Source: Kineococcus xinjiangensis
GTDB lineage: Bacteria > Actinomycetota > Actinomycetes > Actinomycetales > Kineococcaceae
Length of the DNA stretch: 64,000 nucleotides
Reading direction: 5' to 3'
Assembly (NCBI RefSeq): GCF_002934625.1
Contig: NZ_PTJD01000001.1
Location: 571,041 to 635,040 of the forward strand
In this document: piece by piece, positions 26,682 through 34,803 of the stretch
Numbering within the stretch: position 1 is the stretch's first letter
Layout of the letters: the number at the start of each line of letters is the position of its first letter
Position numbers and translations under genes: made by a program
Notes under the pieces: model-generated
What the model saw: only the letters and a program-made list of their open reading frames with translations
The model's database searches: none
What the model was told of the DNA's origin: nothing

Positions 26682-28550
26682 GTGAGGTGCGCTCCTGCCG
26701 GGCCCACGGCGTGCCGATGCGACGTCGTGCGCCTCTCCGCGAGCGGCGGTCAGCCCGCGGGGTCCGGGGCCACCGCGCCCCCCACCCGGCTGCTGCACCT
26801 GCTGCAGCGCAGCACCGCCGTCTCCGTCCTCGCCCTCGGCGCGGTCGTGCTGAGCCTGCTCGTGGCCACCACCTACCTGCTGGAGTTCACGCAACCCACC
26901 GTGGAGCGCAGCACGGCCGTCACCCAGGAGCTGCGCCTCAACCACGAGGCGATGCTCGACCAGGAGACCGGGCTGCGGGCGTGGGTCGTCACCGGGGACG
27001 AGCACCTCCTGCAGCCGTACGAGACGGGCCGGCGCGCCGGCACCACCCACACGCGGAACCTGCGCGGGATGGTCGCGGACGACCGGCTGCTGGCGGTGGA
27101 GGTGGAGGCGCTGCTGGCCGCGCAGGAGGCCTGGCACCAGGACTGGGCATCGCGGGCCCTGGTCCGGGGCGCCTCGACCCCCACTGCGAGGGGAACCGAC
27201 GCCGACCGGCGCACCGCCGCCTTCTTCGAGGAGGGCGCGTCGGGCTTCCGGAGCTACCGCGCCGCGTACGCACGCGCCGTCGGCCACGCCGCCGCCCAGC
27301 GCGACGCGGCGGTGGCCAGCCAGCGCACCGCCCTGCGGCTGGAACTGGCGCTGAACGTCCTGATCGGCGTGCTCGCGGTCGTGTTCCTCGTCGCACGGAT
27401 GCGCCGCCTCGAGCACCTCCTGAGCCGGCCGCTGGCCCTGCTGCACGAGGCGATCGCCCGGGTCCGCAGGGGCGAGACCCTGGAGGGGCTGCCCCGCCTG
27501 GCGGTGGAGGAGTTCGACGAGGCCACCGCGGCGCTGGCGCAGCTGTCCCAGGAACTGCACCTGGAGCGCGCCAGCACCCACGCCCGGGCCGAGCAGACCC
27601 GCCGCGTCAGCGAGCAGCGCCGGGAGATGCTCCTGGCGACGCAGGCCCTGGCGGCGTGCACGAGCGTCGAGGAACTCACGGAGACCCTGCTGACGCGGGC
27701 CACCGAGCTCAGCGGCCGGACGGCGTCGCTGTGGCTGCCGGACGGCTCCGGCGGCTTCGCCTGCACCTCCTGGGCCTCCCTGCACCACGCCTCCAGCTTG
27801 AAGACCGCTGCTCTGGTCAGCCGCGCCGGGGAGGACGGCCTGCTGCGCCGGGACCGCACCGGAGCCACCGGCCTGCCGCTGCGGGTGGCCGGCGCGACCC
27901 TGGGGGTGCTCCACCTCGAACCCGACGCCCGGATGGGGGTGCGGGCGGGTGTCGACGACGCCCTCCAGGGACTGGCGCTCAGCGCCGCGGCGCACCTGCA
28001 GGTGCTGCACCTGCTGGCGGAGACCCGGTCGATGGCCAGCACCGACCAGCTCACCGGCCTCGGCAACCGCCGCCGCATGGACGAGGACCTCGCCGCGGAG
28101 TGGTCGCGGAGCAGGCGCCACCGGCGCCCGCTGAGCTTCGCGCTGCTCGACCTGGACCACTTCAAGCGGGTCAACGACACCGCGGGGCACCTCGTGGGTG
28201 ACGAGTGGCTGCGCCTGGTCGCGACCATCGCGCAGGCCGCGGTGCGGGCCAGCGACCGGGTCTACCGCTACGGCGGGGAGGAGATCGCCGTCCTGCTGAC
28301 CGAGACGGACGAGGAGGCTGCAGCGGGGGTCGTGGAGCGCATCCGCGAGGCGGTGGAACGCGCGAGCGGCCCGGAGCAGGTCCCGCACCTGACGACGAGC
28401 GCCGGGCTGGCGCAGCTGCATCCGGACATGGCGGACGTCGGCGACCTCCTGGGCGCCGCGGACGCCGCCCTCTACGCCGCCAAGCGCGGCGGGCGCAACC
28501 GCGTGGTCCGCGCCAGCGCGACCGCCACGGAGACCCTCTCCACCGCCTGA
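26682..28550 (+). CDS. Membrane diguanylate cyclase: CHASE3-GAF-GGDEF
   Basis: 622 residues. TM1 (VSVLALGAVVLSLLVATTYLL), periplasmic CHASE3 sensor (NHEAMLDQETGLRAWVVTGDEHLLQPYE), TM2 (LELALNVLIGVLAVVFLVARM), a short HAMP-like helix, and a GAF domain (about 330-445). The C-terminal GGDEF has DQLTGLGNRRRMDEDL, FALLDLDHFKRVNDTAGH and active-site RYGGEEI (GGEE). An inhibitory I-site RxxD (RASD) lies five residues before GGEE. It should synthesise cyclic di-GMP with product inhibition, coupling an extracellular signal to motility or biofilm. The GTG start at 26682 is uncertain; a later GTG at 26727 is possible. Confidence 0.9.
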   Translation: MRCAPAGPTACRCDVVRLSASGGQPAGSGATAPPTRLLHLLQRSTAVSVLALGAVVLSLLVATTYLLEFTQPTVERSTAVTQELRLNHEAMLDQETGLRAWVVTGDEHLLQPYETGRRAGTTHTRNLRGMVADDRLLAVEVEALLAAQEAWHQDWASRALVRGASTPTARGTDADRRTAAFFEEGASGFRSYRAAYARAVGHAAAQRDAAVASQRTALRLELALNVLIGVLAVVFLVARMRRLEHLLSRPLALLHEAIARVRRGETLEGLPRLAVEEFDEATAALAQLSQELHLERASTHARAEQTRRVSEQRREMLLATQALAACTSVEELTETLLTRATELSGRTASLWLPDGSGGFACTSWASLHHASSLKTAALVSRAGEDGLLRRDRTGATGLPLRVAGATLGVLHLEPDARMGVRAGVDDALQGLALSAAAHLQVLHLLAETRSMASTDQLTGLGNRRRMDEDLAAEWSRSRRHRRPLSFALLDLDHFKRVNDTAGHLVGDEWLRLVATIAQAAVRASDRVYRYGGEEIAVLLTETDEEAAAGVVERIREAVERASGPEQVPHLTTSAGLAQLHPDMADVGDLLGAADAALYAAKRGGRNRVVRASATATETLSTA

Positions 28551-28689
28551 GCCCAGCGCGCCCGTCCAGGTCGCGTTCCGGCGCCGGAGGGACGCCGACC
28601 CTCAAGGCGCACCCGCTGCGGGCCGACACCTTCCGGAGGTGAACGGCGCATCCGGGCACCCACGCCCGGAGGAAGGTGACCGTCGAGAC

Positions 28690-30486
28690 ATGGCCGAGAC
28701 CGATGCCATGCAGCGGAGCAGCAGGAAGCTCGCGGAGGCCGCGCGCCTCGCCGCGCTGCACGAGTACCGACTGCTCGACACCCCGGCCGACGACGAGCTG
28801 ACCGCCATCGTGCGCGTCGCAGCCCTCGTGGCCGGTGTGCCCTACGCGACCCTCAACCTGATCGACGAGCAGCGCCAGTGCCAGCTCACGACCGCCGGCT
28901 TCGACGGCGCGGACTCCTCCCGCGAGGACTCCATGTGCGCGCTGCACTTCGCCGACGGGGAGTTCGTCCACATCGTCGACGCCAGCCGGGACCCCCGCTA
29001 CGAGGCCAACCCCTGGGTGGACGGTCGGCTCGCCGAGGTCCGCTTCTACGCCTCCGCACCCCTCATCACCCCCGCCGGTCACGCGCTCGGCTCGCTGTGC
29101 GTCTTCGACACCGAGCCGCGCGCGATCAGCGAGGCGCAGATCGGGCGCCTGCAGGACCTGGCGCAGGTCGTCCTCGCCCTCTTCGAGCGCCGGCGCGTGG
29201 CCCGCCTCAACGAGCAACTGGCCCTGGAGGCCACGGAGCTGCAACTGGCCGCCGAGGACGCCCGCGCCGAGGCGGAGGACGCCCGCGACGTCGCCCAGTC
29301 CGCCTGGTCGGAGGCGGAGGCCCGCTGGGAGCTCAGCGAGGCGATCCTGGAGACGATCGACGTCGGCGTGGTGGTCGCCGACCCCCTCGGCGAGCTGATC
29401 GGCCTCAACCGCGCGGCCCGGGAGTGGCACGGCGCCGGCGCCGGCCCTGACCTGAGCCCCGCCGAGATCATCGGCGGCTACGACCTCTACGAGGCCGACG
29501 GGAGCACCCCGCTGCCGCTGCAGCGCACCCCGATGTACCGGGCGTTGCACGGCGAGGTGGTCACCGCGTCGGAGATCGTCGTCACCTCAGCCGACCGGGC
29601 CGCCATGCGGGTCGTGTGCTCGGGACGGGCGCTGACCCGCGGCAACGGCGATCCCCTCGGCGCGGTGGTGGCGATGAGCGACGTCACCGCGGCCCGTTCC
29701 CGCGAGGCCGCGCTGAGCGCCGCGCACGAGCGGCTCCGCGAGCGCGAGCACCAGCTCAACCGGGCGGTGCAGGAGCTCGAGCGCTCCAACGCCGACCTGG
29801 AGCAGTTCGCCGCCATCGCCAGCCACGACCTGAACTCCCCCCTGCAGGTGGTCGCCGGCTACGTGGAGCTGATCGGCGAGGTCTACGGCGAGCAGCTCGA
29901 CGAGCAGGCGCGCGGCTGGGTCACCACCGCCCTCAACGGCGTCGGGCGCATGCAGGCGCTCATCACCGCCCTGCTCTCCTACGCCCGCGCCGGGGCGAGC
30001 CAGACCACGCGCGAGCACACCGATGTCCGCGAGGTCCTCGACCAGGCGGTCCTCGACCTGCGCACCTCCATCGACGCGTGCGGCGCGCGCGTCGTGGGCG
30101 ACGAGCTGCCGCAGCTGTACTGCGACCCGGTGCTGCTGCGCCAGCTGCTGCAGAACCTGATCGGCAACGCGGTGAAGTACCGGCATCCCGACCGCCCCAG
30201 CCGGGTCACGGTGACCGCGGAGCCCGATCCGGATGCGACCGAGCAGGCGTGGGTCCTCACCGTCACGGACAACGGCCGCGGCATCCCCGCCGGCAAGCGC
30301 GACGAGGTGTTCGAGATGTTCGCGATGGTCGACCCGGCCGCCCGCACCGGGCACGGCATCGGCCTGGCCACCTGCCGGCGCATCGTCGAGCGCCACGGCG
30401 GCCGCATCTGGGCGGAGGAGGGCGAAGCGGGTGGAACCGCCGTGCGCTTCACCCTCCCCCAGCGCCAGGGGCAGCGGACGTCCTGA
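28690..30486 (+). CDS. Cytoplasmic GAF-PAS sensor histidine kinase
   Basis: 598 residues, no membrane segment. GAF domain (about 17-165: YRLLDTPADDELTAIVRVAALVAGVPYATLNLID... GSLCVFDTEPRAI), an Ala/Glu-rich coiled coil (ELQLAAEDARAEAEDARDVAQSAW), and a PAS domain (ILETIDVGVVVADPLGELIGLNRAAREW). HisKA follows with phospho-acceptor H in FAAIASHDLNSPLQVV, then HATPase with N-box LLQNLIGNAVKY, G1 VTDNGRGIP, F-box FEMFAMVD and G2 GHGIGLATCRRIVERHGG. GAF-type kinases of this build resemble phytochrome-like kinases but lack a bilin Cys in a recognisable place. No response regulator is adjacent. The start could be the GTG at 28639; the ATG at 28690 follows GGAGGAAGG. Confidence 0.9.
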   Translation: MAETDAMQRSSRKLAEAARLAALHEYRLLDTPADDELTAIVRVAALVAGVPYATLNLIDEQRQCQLTTAGFDGADSSREDSMCALHFADGEFVHIVDASRDPRYEANPWVDGRLAEVRFYASAPLITPAGHALGSLCVFDTEPRAISEAQIGRLQDLAQVVLALFERRRVARLNEQLALEATELQLAAEDARAEAEDARDVAQSAWSEAEARWELSEAILETIDVGVVVADPLGELIGLNRAAREWHGAGAGPDLSPAEIIGGYDLYEADGSTPLPLQRTPMYRALHGEVVTASEIVVTSADRAAMRVVCSGRALTRGNGDPLGAVVAMSDVTAARSREAALSAAHERLREREHQLNRAVQELERSNADLEQFAAIASHDLNSPLQVVAGYVELIGEVYGEQLDEQARGWVTTALNGVGRMQALITALLSYARAGASQTTREHTDVREVLDQAVLDLRTSIDACGARVVGDELPQLYCDPVLLRQLLQNLIGNAVKYRHPDRPSRVTVTAEPDPDATEQAWVLTVTDNGRGIPAGKRDEVFEMFAMVDPAARTGHGIGLATCRRIVERHGGRIWAEEGEAGGTAVRFTLPQRQGQRTS

Positions 30487-30492
30487 CCCGGT

Positions 30493-30520
30493 GGGTCCGC
30501 TCCCCACCGGGAGCGGACCC
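30493..30520. terminator. Hairpin terminator between the histidine kinase and the MBL hydrolase genes
   Basis: Perfect 12-bp arms (30493-30504, 30509-30520) with a 4-nt loop between convergent genes, so it can serve both strands. Confidence 0.7.
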
Positions 30521-30586
30521 GGCCCCACCGCCCGCGGCGGCATCTCGTGCCCCGGTCGGTGCGGGTGGGTGGGTGGTGCGGGTGGG

Positions 30587-31216
30587 TCAGGAGCCGCGGC
30601 GGATCCACTCGTGCAGGTGGGGTGCCTCGTCGCCGATGGTGGTGGAGTCGCCGTGGCCGGTGAGGACGCGGGTGTCGGGGGGCAGGGCGAGCAGCTTGTC
30701 CCGGATGGAGTCGATGATGGTGGGGAAGTCGCTGTAGGAGCGGCCGGTGGCGCCGGGGCCGCCGTTGAAGAGGGTGTCGCCGGTGAAGACGGTGGCGAGG
30801 TCGGGGGCGTAGAGGCAGACGGAGCCGGGGGTGTGCCCGGGGGTGTGCAGGACGTGCAGTTCCGTGCCGGCCACCTCGAGGCGCTGCCCGTCGGACAGGT
30901 CGGACGTCGCGGCGCCGTCCTGGTGCGTCATGCGCCACAGCTCGGCATCGGCCGGGTGCAGGAGCACCGGCGCCTGCACGCGCGCCGCCAGCGCGGGGGC
31001 GTGGCGGATGTGGTCGTCGTGGGCGTGGGTGGCGACGATGGCTCGCACGTCCCGGCCGGCGACCGCCTCGGTGATGGCGTCGGGGTCGTGGGGGGCGTCG
31101 ATGACGATGCACTCGCGGTCGTCGCCGACGATCCAGACGTTGTTGTCCACCTCGAAGGTCTGCCCGTCCAGGCTGAACGTGCCCGAGGTGGTCAGGTGCT
31201 CGACCCGCGCGCTCAC
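30587..31216 (-). CDS. Metallo-beta-lactamase-fold hydrolase, MscR partner (glyoxalase II-like)
   Basis: 209 residues. Zinc motif THAHDDH (HxHxDH) at about residues 63-69, later ligands in HTPGHTPGS and GDTLF, and final His in TGHGDSTT. Family known to be encoded with the mycothiol-dependent formaldehyde dehydrogenase in actinobacteria, as here with a 4-bp overlap (31213-31216). It probably hydrolyses the S-formyl-mycothiol thioester made by that enzyme, releasing formate and mycothiol; the reaction is inferred from context. It is the last gene of the reductase-P450-MscR operon. Confidence 0.88.
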   Translation of the reverse strand: MSARVEHLTTSGTFSLDGQTFEVDNNVWIVGDDRECIVIDAPHDPDAITEAVAGRDVRAIVATHAHDDHIRHAPALAARVQAPVLLHPADAELWRMTHQDGAATSDLSDGQRLEVAGTELHVLHTPGHTPGSVCLYAPDLATVFTGDTLFNGGPGATGRSYSDFPTIIDSIRDKLLALPPDTRVLTGHGDSTTIGDEAPHLHEWIRRGS

Positions 31217-32409
31217 GCCGCACCCCCGTCCTTGGAGTTCCCGTCCTTGGAGTTCCCGTCCTTGGAGTCCCCGTCGGTGGGGTCCATGACGACGACGGAG
31301 CGCAGGACCTCACCGCGGGCCATGGTCGCGAAGGCCTCCTCCACCTGCGACAACGCGATCCGCTCGGTGACGAAGGCGTCCAACGGCAACCGCCCGGCGC
31401 GGTGCAGCTCCAGCAGGGCGGGGAAGTCCCGCTCGGGCAGGCAGTCCCCGTACCACGACGACTTGCATGCACCCCCGCGACCGAACACGTCCAGCAGCGG
31501 GATCGACAGCTGCATGTCGGGGGTGGGCACCCCCACCAGCACCACCGTCCCGGCCAGGTCCCGGGCGTAGAACGCCTGCCGCCACGTCTGCGGCCGCCCC
31601 ACCGCATCGATCACCACATCCGCACCGAAACCATCGGTCAGCTCCCGCACCGCCGCCACGACACCGTCCTCGTCCAGACCGGAGGAATCGATGGTGTGGG
31701 TGGCGCCCAGCCGAGACGCCCACACCAGCTTCTTCGCGTCGATGTCCACCGCGATCACCCGCCGCGCCCCGGCCAGCACCGCACCCGCCACCGCCGCGCA
31801 CCCCACCCCACCGCAGCCGATCACGGCCACCGTCTGCCCCCGCCGCACCGGAGCGGTGTTGACCGCCGCCCCGATGCCCGCCATCACCCCGCACCCCAGC
31901 AGCCCGGCCACCGCCGGGTCCCACCAGCCACCCTGTCCATCGCTTCCACGCAGCGCCGCGGTGTCGATCCTCGTCGCCTGCCCCGCCGCCACCAGCGTCT
32001 TCTGCGCGAACGCCCCGATCCCCAACGCCGCAGACAGCGCAGTGCCATCGGTCAGGGTCATCTTCTGCGCCGCGTTGTGGGTGGCGAAGCAGTACTGCGG
32101 CTCACCGCGCCTGCACGCCCGGCACCCCCCGCACACCGCCCGCCAGTTCAACACCACCCGGTCGCCCACCGCCACGTCACTGACCCCCGCACCGACCTCG
32201 GCCACCGTGCCGGCAGCCTCGTGCCCCAGCAGGAACGGGAACTCATCCGAGATCCCGCCCTGGCGGTAGTGCAGATCCGTGTGGCACACCCCGCACGCCG
32301 CGACGTCGACCACCACCTCACCCGGCCCCGGATCCGGCACCACGATCTCCACCAGCTCCACAGGCACACCCTTGGCGCGCGAGACGACTCCGGTCACGGT
32401 CGACGGCAC
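31213..32409 (-). CDS. mscR: S-(hydroxymethyl)mycothiol dehydrogenase / S-nitrosomycothiol reductase
   Basis: 398-residue zinc-dependent medium-chain alcohol dehydrogenase. Catalytic zinc: Cys in [15 protein letters not shown], then [12 protein letters not shown]. Structural zinc Cys cluster [18 protein letters not shown] Rossmann motif [20 protein letters not shown] with VDIDAKK. The pattern and length fit mycothiol-dependent formaldehyde dehydrogenase (MscR), oxidising the formaldehyde-mycothiol adduct to S-formylmycothiol. The C-terminus carries an extra [16 protein letters not shown] tail encoded by a 15-bp tandem repeat. GTG start follows GAGGAG. Placed after a CYP199-like demethylase, so it probably removes formaldehyde from O-demethylation. 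Confidence 0.92.
   Translation of the reverse strand: MPSTVTGVVSRAKGVPVELVEIVVPDPGPGEVVVDVAACGVCHTDLHYRQGGISDEFPFLLGHEAAGTVAEVGAGVSDVAVGDRVVLNWRAVCGGCRACRRGEPQYCFATHNAAQKMTLTDGTALSAALGIGAFAQKTLVAAGQATRIDTAALRGSDGQGGWWDPAVAGLLGCGVMAGIGAAVNTAPVRRGQTVAVIGCGGVGCAAVAGAVLAGARRVIAVDIDAKKLVWASRLGATHTIDSSGLDEDGVVAAVRELTDGFGADVVIDAVGRPQTWRQAFYARDLAGTVVLVGVPTPDMQLSIPLLDVFGRGGACKSSWYGDCLPERDFPALLELHRAGRLPLDAFVTERIALSQVEEAFATMARGEVLRSVVVMDPTDGDSKDGNSKDGNSKDGGAA
31226..31270 (-). repeat. Three tandem 15-bp repeats in the mscR 3' end
   Basis: The unit CCGTCCTTGGAGTTC occurs at 31226-31240, 31241-31255 and 31256-31270 (one mismatch in the last). In frame it encodes repeating [10 protein letters not shown] at the protein C-terminus. 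Slippage-prone and likely variable in length between strains. Confidence 0.9.
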
Positions 32410-32459
32410 AGCTGCTCCTCGCTTCGACAACGGTTCACGACGACGGGACGTCGCCGGTT

Positions 32460-33677
32460 TCAGCTCACCCGGACGCGGACGGGGATCGACTCCCACGCCC
32501 GCAGGGTGTTGTTGTGGTGCCGGACGGGCGCCCCGGCGAGCTCGATCGTCTCCACCCGCTCCAGCAGGGCGGTCAGGACCGACTCGGCCTCCAGCCGGGC
32601 CACGTGCTGCCCGACGCACTGGTGGATGCCCATGCCGAAACCGACGTGCCCGGAGGGGTCCCGGGTCAGGTCGAACTCGTCGGGCCGCTCCCACCGGCGG
32701 GGGTCGCGGTTGGCCGCCCCGAGGAACATGAGGATCTTCTCCCCGTCCGGGACGACCGTGCCCGGGAGGGGAACGTCCCCCTGGGCGGTGCGGAAGAACG
32801 TCTGGACCGGCGACTCCCAGCGCACCGCCTCGTCGAACGCGACGCGCAGCAGGCGGGGTTCGGCCCGGACCCGGCGCCACTGCTCCGGGTTGGCGGCGAA
32901 GGCGTGGAGGATCGCGGCGAGGCCGTGCACGGTCGTGTCGACTCCGGCGGACAGCAGCGAGCGCACCACGAGCGGCGCCTGCTGGGGCGTGATGTCACCG
33001 CGGTCGGAGGCCGCCCAGATCTGCGCACCGAAACCCCCGGGGGCGAGGACCTCACGGGCGCACTGCGCGTCCACCCACGCGGCCAGCCGGCCGATGTGCG
33101 GGTTGCCACGTGCGACGAGCTCGTTCGGCGGGCCGAAGGCGTTGAACAGGTGGTCACCGTAGGGCAGCAGGTTCTCCCGGCCCTCCTGGGGGAGGCCGAC
33201 GGCGTCGGGGAACACCCGCAGCGGGAACGCCTGCGCGAGCGACGGCACGGCGTCGAACTCCCCCGTCCCCGCGACCCGCCGCAGCAGCTCGTCGACGAGG
33301 AGGTGGGCGTCGGCCGCCCACTGCTCGCGCAGGCGCCGCAGCGCCCGGGGGCTCAGCACCCGCTCCAGGACCACCCGCGGGGCGTCGTGGCGCGGCGGGT
33401 CCGTCTCCAGCAGCAGGCTGGGCTTGCGCCACGGCGTCTCGTGGCGGAAGTTGCTCAGCCCCACTCCCGCGCCGGAGGGGAAGGACTGCCAGTCCACCAG
33501 CGCCGCGTGGACGTGCGCGTAGCGGGCCAGGGCGTAGGCGCCGTACCGCGACAGGAACACCACCGGCCCGGCCTCGCGCAGCTCCTCGTGCAGCGGGGCG
33601 GGGTCCTCCAGGACGTCCGGCGCGAAGGGGTCGGCGTCGCTGACGGGCACGTGCGCCGGGAGGGACGTCGTCGTCAT
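32460..33677 (-). CDS. Cytochrome P450, CYP199-like (para-methoxybenzoate-type O-demethylase)
   Basis: 405 residues. I-helix oxygen-activating segment [13 protein letters not shown] (acid/Thr pair), K-helix ExxR in [14 protein letters not shown], and heme loop [19 protein letters not shown] with proximal Cys. The C-terminal end [14 protein letters not shown] and the loop [15 protein letters not shown] closely resemble the CYP199A family, known for O-demethylating 4-methoxybenzoate and 4-methoxycinnamate. Substrate is inferred. The reductase gene lies 33 bp upstream and the formaldehyde dehydrogenase 50 bp downstream, which fits an O-demethylation role since formaldehyde is the leaving product. 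Confidence 0.88.
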   Translation of the reverse strand: MTTTSLPAHVPVSDADPFAPDVLEDPAPLHEELREAGPVVFLSRYGAYALARYAHVHAALVDWQSFPSGAGVGLSNFRHETPWRKPSLLLETDPPRHDAPRVVLERVLSPRALRRLREQWAADAHLLVDELLRRVAGTGEFDAVPSLAQAFPLRVFPDAVGLPQEGRENLLPYGDHLFNAFGPPNELVARGNPHIGRLAAWVDAQCAREVLAPGGFGAQIWAASDRGDITPQQAPLVVRSLLSAGVDTTVHGLAAILHAFAANPEQWRRVRAEPRLLRVAFDEAVRWESPVQTFFRTAQGDVPLPGTVVPDGEKILMFLGAANRDPRRWERPDEFDLTRDPSGHVGFGMGIHQCVGQHVARLEAESVLTALLERVETIELAGAPVRHHNNTLRAWESIPVRVRVS

Positions 33678-33710
33678 GGCTCTCGCTCCGGAGGTCTCAG
33701 CGGCAGGGGT

Positions 33711-34679
33711 TCACAGGTCGAGGACGAGCCGGTCGCTGCACGCCCGCGAGACGCACACGAGCATGCAGTCGCCCGCGGCGCGGTCGGCGGCGTCGAGGAC
33801 GGAGTCGCGGTGGTCGGGTCGCCCCTCCAGGACCGTCGTCTCGCAGGTCCCGCACAGGCCCTGACCGCAGGAGGTGAGCACGCGCACCCCCGCTCCCTCC
33901 AGTGCCTGCAGGACGGTGGCCGACGGGTCGACGGTGAGACTGGTCCCGCTGCGGGCCAGGACGACCTCGAAGGGCGCGTCACGCACGGGGGCGGGCTGCT
34001 GCGCGGCGCTGAACCTCTCCGCGCGGACCGATCCAGCCGGTCGCGGCGCACCGGCGCGTTCGACGGCCTCGACCATGGCGACGGGGCCGCAGCAGTAGAT
34101 CCTGGCCTCCGCCGGCGCGGCGGCCACGAGCGCCGCCACGTCCAGACGCGGGCCCTCGTCGCGGGGGTGCAGCCGGACCCGGTCGCCGTGGCGGCCGAGC
34201 TCGTCGAGGAAGGGCATCGAGGCCCGGGAGCGCCCGCAGTAGTGCAGGGTCCAGCGCGCGCCGAGCACCTCCGCCTGGGCGAGCATCGGCAGCAGCGGCG
34301 TGATGCCGATGCCGCCGGCGATGAAGACGTACTCCTCCGACGGCACCAGCGGGAAGGTGTTGCGGGGACCGCCGGTCGGCAGCAGCCGGCCGGTCCGCAC
34401 GGAGTCGTGCAGCCACGCCGATCCGCCTCGGCCGCCCTCCTCGCGGCGCACGGCGATGCGGTAGGCGAAGGGGTCGAAGCGGTCTCCGCAGAGGGAGTAC
34501 TGGCGCATCTCGCCCGTGGGCAGGACGACGTCGATGTGCGCGCCGGGGGCCCAGTCGCGCAGCCGCCCCCCGCCCGGCTCCACGAGCGTGAGTGCGACGA
34601 CGTCGTCGGCGACGCGGTCCTTCTCCGCGACGAGGAGCGTGGCCGTCGCGGCCGGCTGCGCCGTGCGTCCTGTACCCAT
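33711..34679 (-). CDS. PDR/VanB-type flavin- and [2Fe-2S]-containing reductase for the P450
   Basis: 322 residues. Flavin-binding RQYSLCGD, NAD-binding IAGGIGITPLLPML and CCGPVAMVEAVE, then a C-terminal plant-type ferredoxin domain: SCGQGLCGTCETTVLEG and a fourth Cys in MLVCVSR. This flavin-NAD-ferredoxin order is that of phthalate dioxygenase reductase and of the reductase module of CYP116/RhF self-sufficient P450s. It can pass electrons from NADH directly to the P450 encoded next, so no separate ferredoxin is needed. The ATG follows GAGGAGGAG. Only 44 bp separate its start from a strong hairpin at the end of the upstream GH3 gene. Confidence 0.9.
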   Translation of the reverse strand: MGTGRTAQPAATATLLVAEKDRVADDVVALTLVEPGGGRLRDWAPGAHIDVVLPTGEMRQYSLCGDRFDPFAYRIAVRREEGGRGGSAWLHDSVRTGRLLPTGGPRNTFPLVPSEEYVFIAGGIGITPLLPMLAQAEVLGARWTLHYCGRSRASMPFLDELGRHGDRVRLHPRDEGPRLDVAALVAAAPAEARIYCCGPVAMVEAVERAGAPRPAGSVRAERFSAAQQPAPVRDAPFEVVLARSGTSLTVDPSATVLQALEGAGVRVLTSCGQGLCGTCETTVLEGRPDHRDSVLDAADRAAGDCMLVCVSRACSDRLVLDL

Positions 34680-34723
34680 GTCTCCTCCTCGAGCAGGGAC
34701 CGCAAGTCTGGAAGGGGCGGAAG

Positions 34724-34770
34724 CGGGCGGCCACCTCCCTCTCGGTGTGCGAGAGGGAGGTGGCCGCCCG
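34724..34770. terminator. Very strong hairpin after the GH3-PA14 gene, in front of the demethylase operon
   Basis: Perfect 21-bp arms (34724-34744, 34750-34770) with a 5-nt loop. Since the next gene on the same strand starts only 44 bp later, it either ends the GH3 transcript with a promoter squeezed behind it, or acts as an attenuator allowing partial read-through. Confidence 0.8.
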
Positions 34771-34803
34771 GGTGGCGGGGCGGGGCGCGCCGCCACCGCG
34801 CGA

